A DNA stretch of 24,366 nucleotides from Silene noctiflora (lineage: Eukaryota; Streptophyta; Magnoliopsida; Caryophyllales; Caryophyllaceae): the NCBI GenBank assembly GCA_009801015.1, contig VHZZ01001321.1, positions 13,616-37,981 of the forward strand, given 5' to 3'. Within the stretch, counting starts at the first letter, position 1, and each line of letters begins with the position of its first letter. The notes beneath the pieces are model-generated. The model saw only the letters and a program-made list of their open reading frames with translations. It made no database searches and was not told the origin of the DNA. Position numbers and translations under genes: made by a program. Below, piece by piece: positions 20,406-24,366 of this stretch.

Positions 20406-22084
20406 GCAGAGTGTTTTAGTGAGGAGATAGCTGGCCGATAAACATTTTGATAGCGAGATTCCTTGGTGATTTTGATGTTGAGACACCTAGACAGTTCTTG
20501 CTGAAATCAGCTCAATTTGGGCAATTTCCTTTTTGTTGAATTCGTTCTATAGGAAGCTTTAGATAGTCGGGCCAGGTTAAAGCAAATCTGGAATAACCAC
20601 TGAAACGGGTTCCAAAGAGCCTATGATTTGGCCAGCATGTTGCTTTGTTTTTCAACAGTAATATTTCAACTAAAATTTCATTTTCGTAGCATGTTATCTC
20701 AGCTATATTTTGAGGGTTAAAACAATTATTTCGGTTGCATAGCTCATGTACCGAGTAACCTTCTTTCATATCATAACCGAGTTCTGAAATTTTGTCGAAT
20801 TATTATACTCCGTAGTTAAAACATAAGGTTACTCGAGGTAATAGTATGAGGCACCTGACATTCCATTTCCAACCAATATTTTTGCTGCTGACGAAGCTTA
20901 TACTTGTATTCGCCTGTATAATTCCAATTTTACACAAATGTGTAGAATTGTTTAATCAACGTATTGAAATGTCGTGAGCTTTTTCGGAGTCGAGTATTCT
21001 ATAGCTGTTTATTCCAATTCCATCACAAGTAATTTCTCTCCTTTTATACCTTCTTATGTGATGGAGTTTCATACTTTCTAGTTTCCATAGCTGTTGATTT
21101 TTCAAACGAAACTTCCTCCATCTTTACATGTCGCCATTAGTTCAATTTGAGGATTTCAATTGCCATTTACGCGAATTAAAAAAAGAAAAGAAAGAAAAAT
21201 GTGTACATGTTGCCATGTTTGACATTGTGTAAATGAATCTCACGTGTGAACCTCAATTACAAACCAAATGAAACAATCATTATAATTTTCACATTATAGA
21301 TTGATAAGAGTAGAGATTACCATTTCATTATTTTATATTTTCATTATTTTATATTTTCATTAGTAAACGGGTTAACGGGTTGAATTCATTTGTGGCTCCT
21401 TTAACACTCTGATTTTTATCTTATCTACTCATATGAGTAATACATAACCTGTAATAAGCTCGTAACGGATATATCCATCACAAGAGAGACTTATTTGAAT
21501 GAATCAACTTGATATATATTCATCATTTTTAACATAAATAAAGTAAAAGGTCCACTCCACATATGACATAACCAATAGGAGTTCATTCGATTACACCAAA
21601 CACGGTTCAAATGGACGAATTACTAGAAGTAATACTACTTGTCAACGTTTGACTACCCAAACCTGCTTCATTCTTTATATTTTTGTTTTATTATTACTGG
21701 TTAATCTCCTTTAAAACGGTTATATCCATCATAACTCATAAGTATAAAACCGTCAATCAAAAACTATCTCTATCTAAATAGATAGATGGAACGAGAGTGT
21801 CATCCCTAAACATTCAGCTTCTTGTCTCATCCATCTATTTAACTCGTTTTATTATTTAAGTTGGATATTTCCGTGTTAAACAAGGATCTGTTAACATGGA
21901 CATAAATGCTTAAAAGTCAAACATTTCTCAATCTTATTCACCATCATATACAGAGTTGTACTCCGTATTATATATAAGGGTCTTTCTCCAAAGTTTCATC
22001 TTTCTTGCTCCTTACTTTCTCGCTTCTAAATAAAATTATTATTGTTTAAATATAACTCGAATATTTTTTTAGTTCGAGAGATAA
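20406..22084. other. CTPS 3' flank and promoter of the ankyrin gene
   Basis: No gene is recognised; an 85-codon minus-strand frame at 20512-20769 has no domain. TACTCCGTA occurs at 20806-20814 and 21959-21967. A 16-bp tandem duplication (TCATTATTTTATATTT twice) lies at 21325-21356. Imperfect inverted AAATAGATAGATGG / CCATCTATTT words lie at 21776-21842. Confidence 0.5.
21969..21978 (+). promoter_or_regulatory. Likely TATA box of the ankyrin-repeat E3 gene
   Basis: TATATATAAG lies about 110 nt before the ATG at 22085. The pyrimidine-rich CTTTCTCC and CATCTTTCTTGCTCC lie at the distance expected for the start site (about 30 nt on). It overlaps the end of a TACTCCGTA repeat word. Confidence 0.55.
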
Positions 22085-24256
22085 ATGGGGCAGAAACAAT
22101 CCAAAGATCGCTTGTTGTATCAATACGTTGTTAATGGTGATATCGGAGGCATACAATTTCTTTCCAAACAAGGTGCTAGCCTCGAGGTACTCTATTTCCT
22201 TATTCTAACTCGAATGATATTAAATCTCGGTTTCAGTCTTAAATACTCGGTACATGATTAACGTCCATCTTGGTGTTGTCGTAAAGGGATGGTCGAATTT
22301 ATATAGTCTGAGCGTAACATTTCACTCGGACTGTTCAAATTTGAATAGTCCTACCGAACTGAACTAAGAGCGCTTTTTTATGGAAACGGTCCTAACTCCT
22401 ACGTAATAATTATGATGTTGTAATTAGTGGAAAGATAAACAAGGGAAAACGCCACTCATCGTCGCAGCAAAAGATCCAGGACTGTATGATGTTGCAAAAA
22501 CTCTAATTGAGTTAGGTGCTAATGTCAATGCATTTTGTAAAGGTACGTACGTGATTGAACTTTCTGTTTTGCTCATGTAAAACATTCTTTGGTTTCGGAT
22601 TATGATGATATATATACAAGGAAATGACTTACGACATTCACTATTGTTTTGATTGCGAAGTTTAGTGTCAAATGTATGTAGTTTCCTACACAATTTTCAT
22701 AATTTGGGAATAGTTTCTCTGTATCGACAACACACATTTAAGATTCAAGATGTTATTCATGAAGTTCTTAACATTGTAGGTAGTCATGGAGGAACGCCTC
22801 TTCATTATGCAGCTAACGAAGGGCTTGAACGGACTGTTGCATTACTTTTATTACATGGCGGTATGTGTAACTTCTACACTGTCCTGTAATCTGCAATGCT
22901 GATAATAGATTCTGGTGCGTGTTCTGTTAATAAATGATTCTGTTGTATGTATGTATTATGCAGCAAATGCCTTTGTCAAAAATCATGAGAACCGAACACC
23001 ACTTGATGTTGCCAGGAAAAATGGGCGTAATCTTGTTGTCCGTGAGATTGAGGTATGGCACTCTATACTAGTAGTCTAGTACAGTAGTACTCTCTCCGTC
23101 CCAATCATTGTTGACCTTTTTTTTGTTATTGTGAGAGTCATGGGTAAATAAATGATTGAGACGGAGTGAGTATNACTTAATTGACAGGCTATTCTTTAGC
23201 ACGAAACAATTAGGACTTTGTATGATGTTTGTATCTTCAGGGATGCATTTGTTATTTCTCCGGGCACATTCGTGAAACATTTGGACCAGGCTTTTCTGAT
23301 GCAACATCTCTTCAGATGTCCTCAAGAGTAATGTTAGTAAAAAACTAAAAATCATCCTCTCATCTTTAACTGCAATTTTTTTTTTTCGTATATTATGTTT
23401 TTGGTTAGTGGGTTGTTTGGACTGATTTAATTATCGATCTTTGTGCAGTTGGGTTGTCGTGGTGCCTCGCAGNCTCCACAAACCACCCAAGCGTCCTGAA
23501 TTGGAGCTCGTTATCTACTCAACTCCTCAGGTTTGCAATCAGACTAGCTGCATTACTTTTTTCTATCGTAATGTAGCAGTCAGTCGATGTAATTGGGTTA
23601 TGTTATTGTTATCGTTATAGTCGGCTACTTGTAACATTCCCAACTATTGTTTGCAATTTTATACAAGAGTGTGTAAATATTCTATATTTAATTTTATATT
23701 TGTTGTGAAGGATGCTGAGCCGCGCAGGATTGTGCTTCTGAGAAAATCTAAGATCAAGGAGCCGAGATTTGATCAACCTAGCCCTGCCATGAACATTTTA
23801 GACAAACGGACAGGTGAGTTCATCTGCACTTTTGATTTTCTACTCTCAATTCCTTTTACTGTAATATACTACTCCGTAGTATGTACTTAGACCCAAATGC
23901 GTAGGGGTATATGGTCATATGGATACGTATCCAAGTGTTGCATATACTACGGAGTACGTCTCAAATTAAGTTGCTGAACACTGTCCTCAAATGAATATGA
24001 CTGTCTGAGATAAAGCAAGATTTAAAATCATCAAAAATCATATTACATGCTTCATATACAAATCATGTCCTTTTCTGTCGGTGTTTGGAGAAGTATTACT
24101 GTAAAATTTTATCGAGTTTTTCAGATCCTCTTTAGAGGCATGCTTTCATTCATCTTTGTTTCGTTTTCAGGTATTCGTTATAAGTTTTCGCCTGTGAGCT
24201 ACAGTGACAAGCAGCAACTTCGAAGGCTGTACAATGCTTGCAAAGGCATCTCTCAG
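22085..24256 (+). CDS. XBAT35: Ankyrin-repeat E3 ubiquitin ligase, XBAT34/XBAT35-like, 3' partial
   Basis: Eight exons: 22085-22186, 22428-22542, 22780-22860, 22964-23052, 23241-23332, 23449-23530, 23711-23813, 24171-24256. They join in one frame to 250 codons, and the last exon ends at CAG|GTATTT just before the window edge. The start MGQKQSK has Gly2 and Ser6, an N-myristoylation pattern. Ankyrin repeats: about 8-37, 37-70 (GKTPLIVAAKD...LIELGANVNA), 75-105 (GGTPLHYAANEGLERTVALL), 106-130 (NRTPLDVARKNGRNLVV). Next come CYFSGHIRETFGPGF, WVVVVPR and LELVIYSTPQDAEPR, matching the order of blocks in Arabidopsis XBAT35/XBAT34, then DKQQLRRLYNACKGISQ. Family knowledge: these proteins end in a C3HC4 RING domain and ubiquitinate targets; XBAT35 acts in ethylene and stress responses. 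The RING exons lie beyond the window. An N at 23473 leaves one residue as Ser or Arg. XBAT34 and XBAT35 cannot be separated from this part alone. Confidence 0.92.
23090..23170. mobile_element. Stowaway MITE, 81 bp, in intron 4 of the ankyrin gene
   Basis: The ends are CTCTCTCCGTCCCAATCATT and AATGATTGAGACGGAGTGAG, flanked by TA at 23088-23089 and 23171-23172. It is very short, with arms making up half of the element. Confidence 0.88.
23870..23956. mobile_element. Short TA-flanked MITE with TACTCCGTAGTAT ends, intron 7 of the ankyrin gene
   Basis: The left TACTCCGTAGTATGTAC and right ATACTACGGAGTA are inverse copies over about 13 bp, enclosing 87 bp. The interior holds the palindromes CATATGG and GGATACGTATCC. 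TA flanks fit a Stowaway-like target site, but the ends differ from the CTCCCTCCGT type. Confidence 0.65.
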
Positions 24257-24366
24257 GTATTTCTTGGTCTGGGAGCCAGGTCATCAGATGTAGTAGCACT
24301 AGCTTACAATTCAAAACACATATAAGATCGTCGTATACAATGTACATGTTTCAAGGTTTCGGAGTG

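Noticed and set aside
1..24366. A metabolic gene cluster or other multi-gene system
   Set aside because: The three genes belong to unrelated processes, are separated by kilobases of repeats and share no visible regulatory motif.

Overview
The window is nuclear DNA of a flowering plant. It holds intron-rich genes with GT-AG splice sites, AT-rich spacers and many short non-autonomous transposons. The Stowaway and TACTCCGTA-type repeats are reminiscent of Caryophyllales such as spinach, beet or quinoa; that placement is inference from repeat style, not a search result. No autonomous transposon coding region, tRNA, rRNA or CRISPR array was recognised.

Three protein-coding genes lie on the plus strand. 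(1) Positions 45-3172 carry the 3' part of an R2R3-MYB transcription factor of subgroup 7, the MYB11/12/111 flavonol regulators. Its first exon lies before the window, and a 2.28 kb intron splits the R3 repeat. (2) Positions 12851-20264 carry a complete CTP synthase with 22 coding exons and 561 residues; every exon joins in frame. A further intron lies in its 3' UTR. (3) Positions 22085-24256 carry the first eight exons of an ankyrin-repeat protein of the XBAT34/XBAT35 E3 ubiquitin ligase type, cut off by the window edge before its RING domain.

The 9.7 kb between the MYB and CTP synthase genes is repeat debris: MITEs with inverted ends, hAT-like fragments, Helitron-type 3' ends, a possible small solo LTR, poly(T) tracts and microsatellites. 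CTP synthase introns carry four Stowaway-type elements, a very long ATT microsatellite, another MITE and a tandemly duplicated SINE-like segment. The spacer from 20406 to 22084 has no gene and ends in a TATA box before the ankyrin gene.

The genes look functionally unrelated: flavonol regulation, pyrimidine nucleotide synthesis and ubiquitin ligation. Nothing suggests a gene cluster or a new multi-gene system. The points most worth a second look are a SINE-derived potential poison exon in CTP synthase intron 17, a near-perfect 92-bp foldback in the MYB intron, strong over-representation of the 9-mer TACTCCGTA, serial Helitron-like 3' ends, and a 3' UTR intron placed right at the nonsense-mediated decay threshold.
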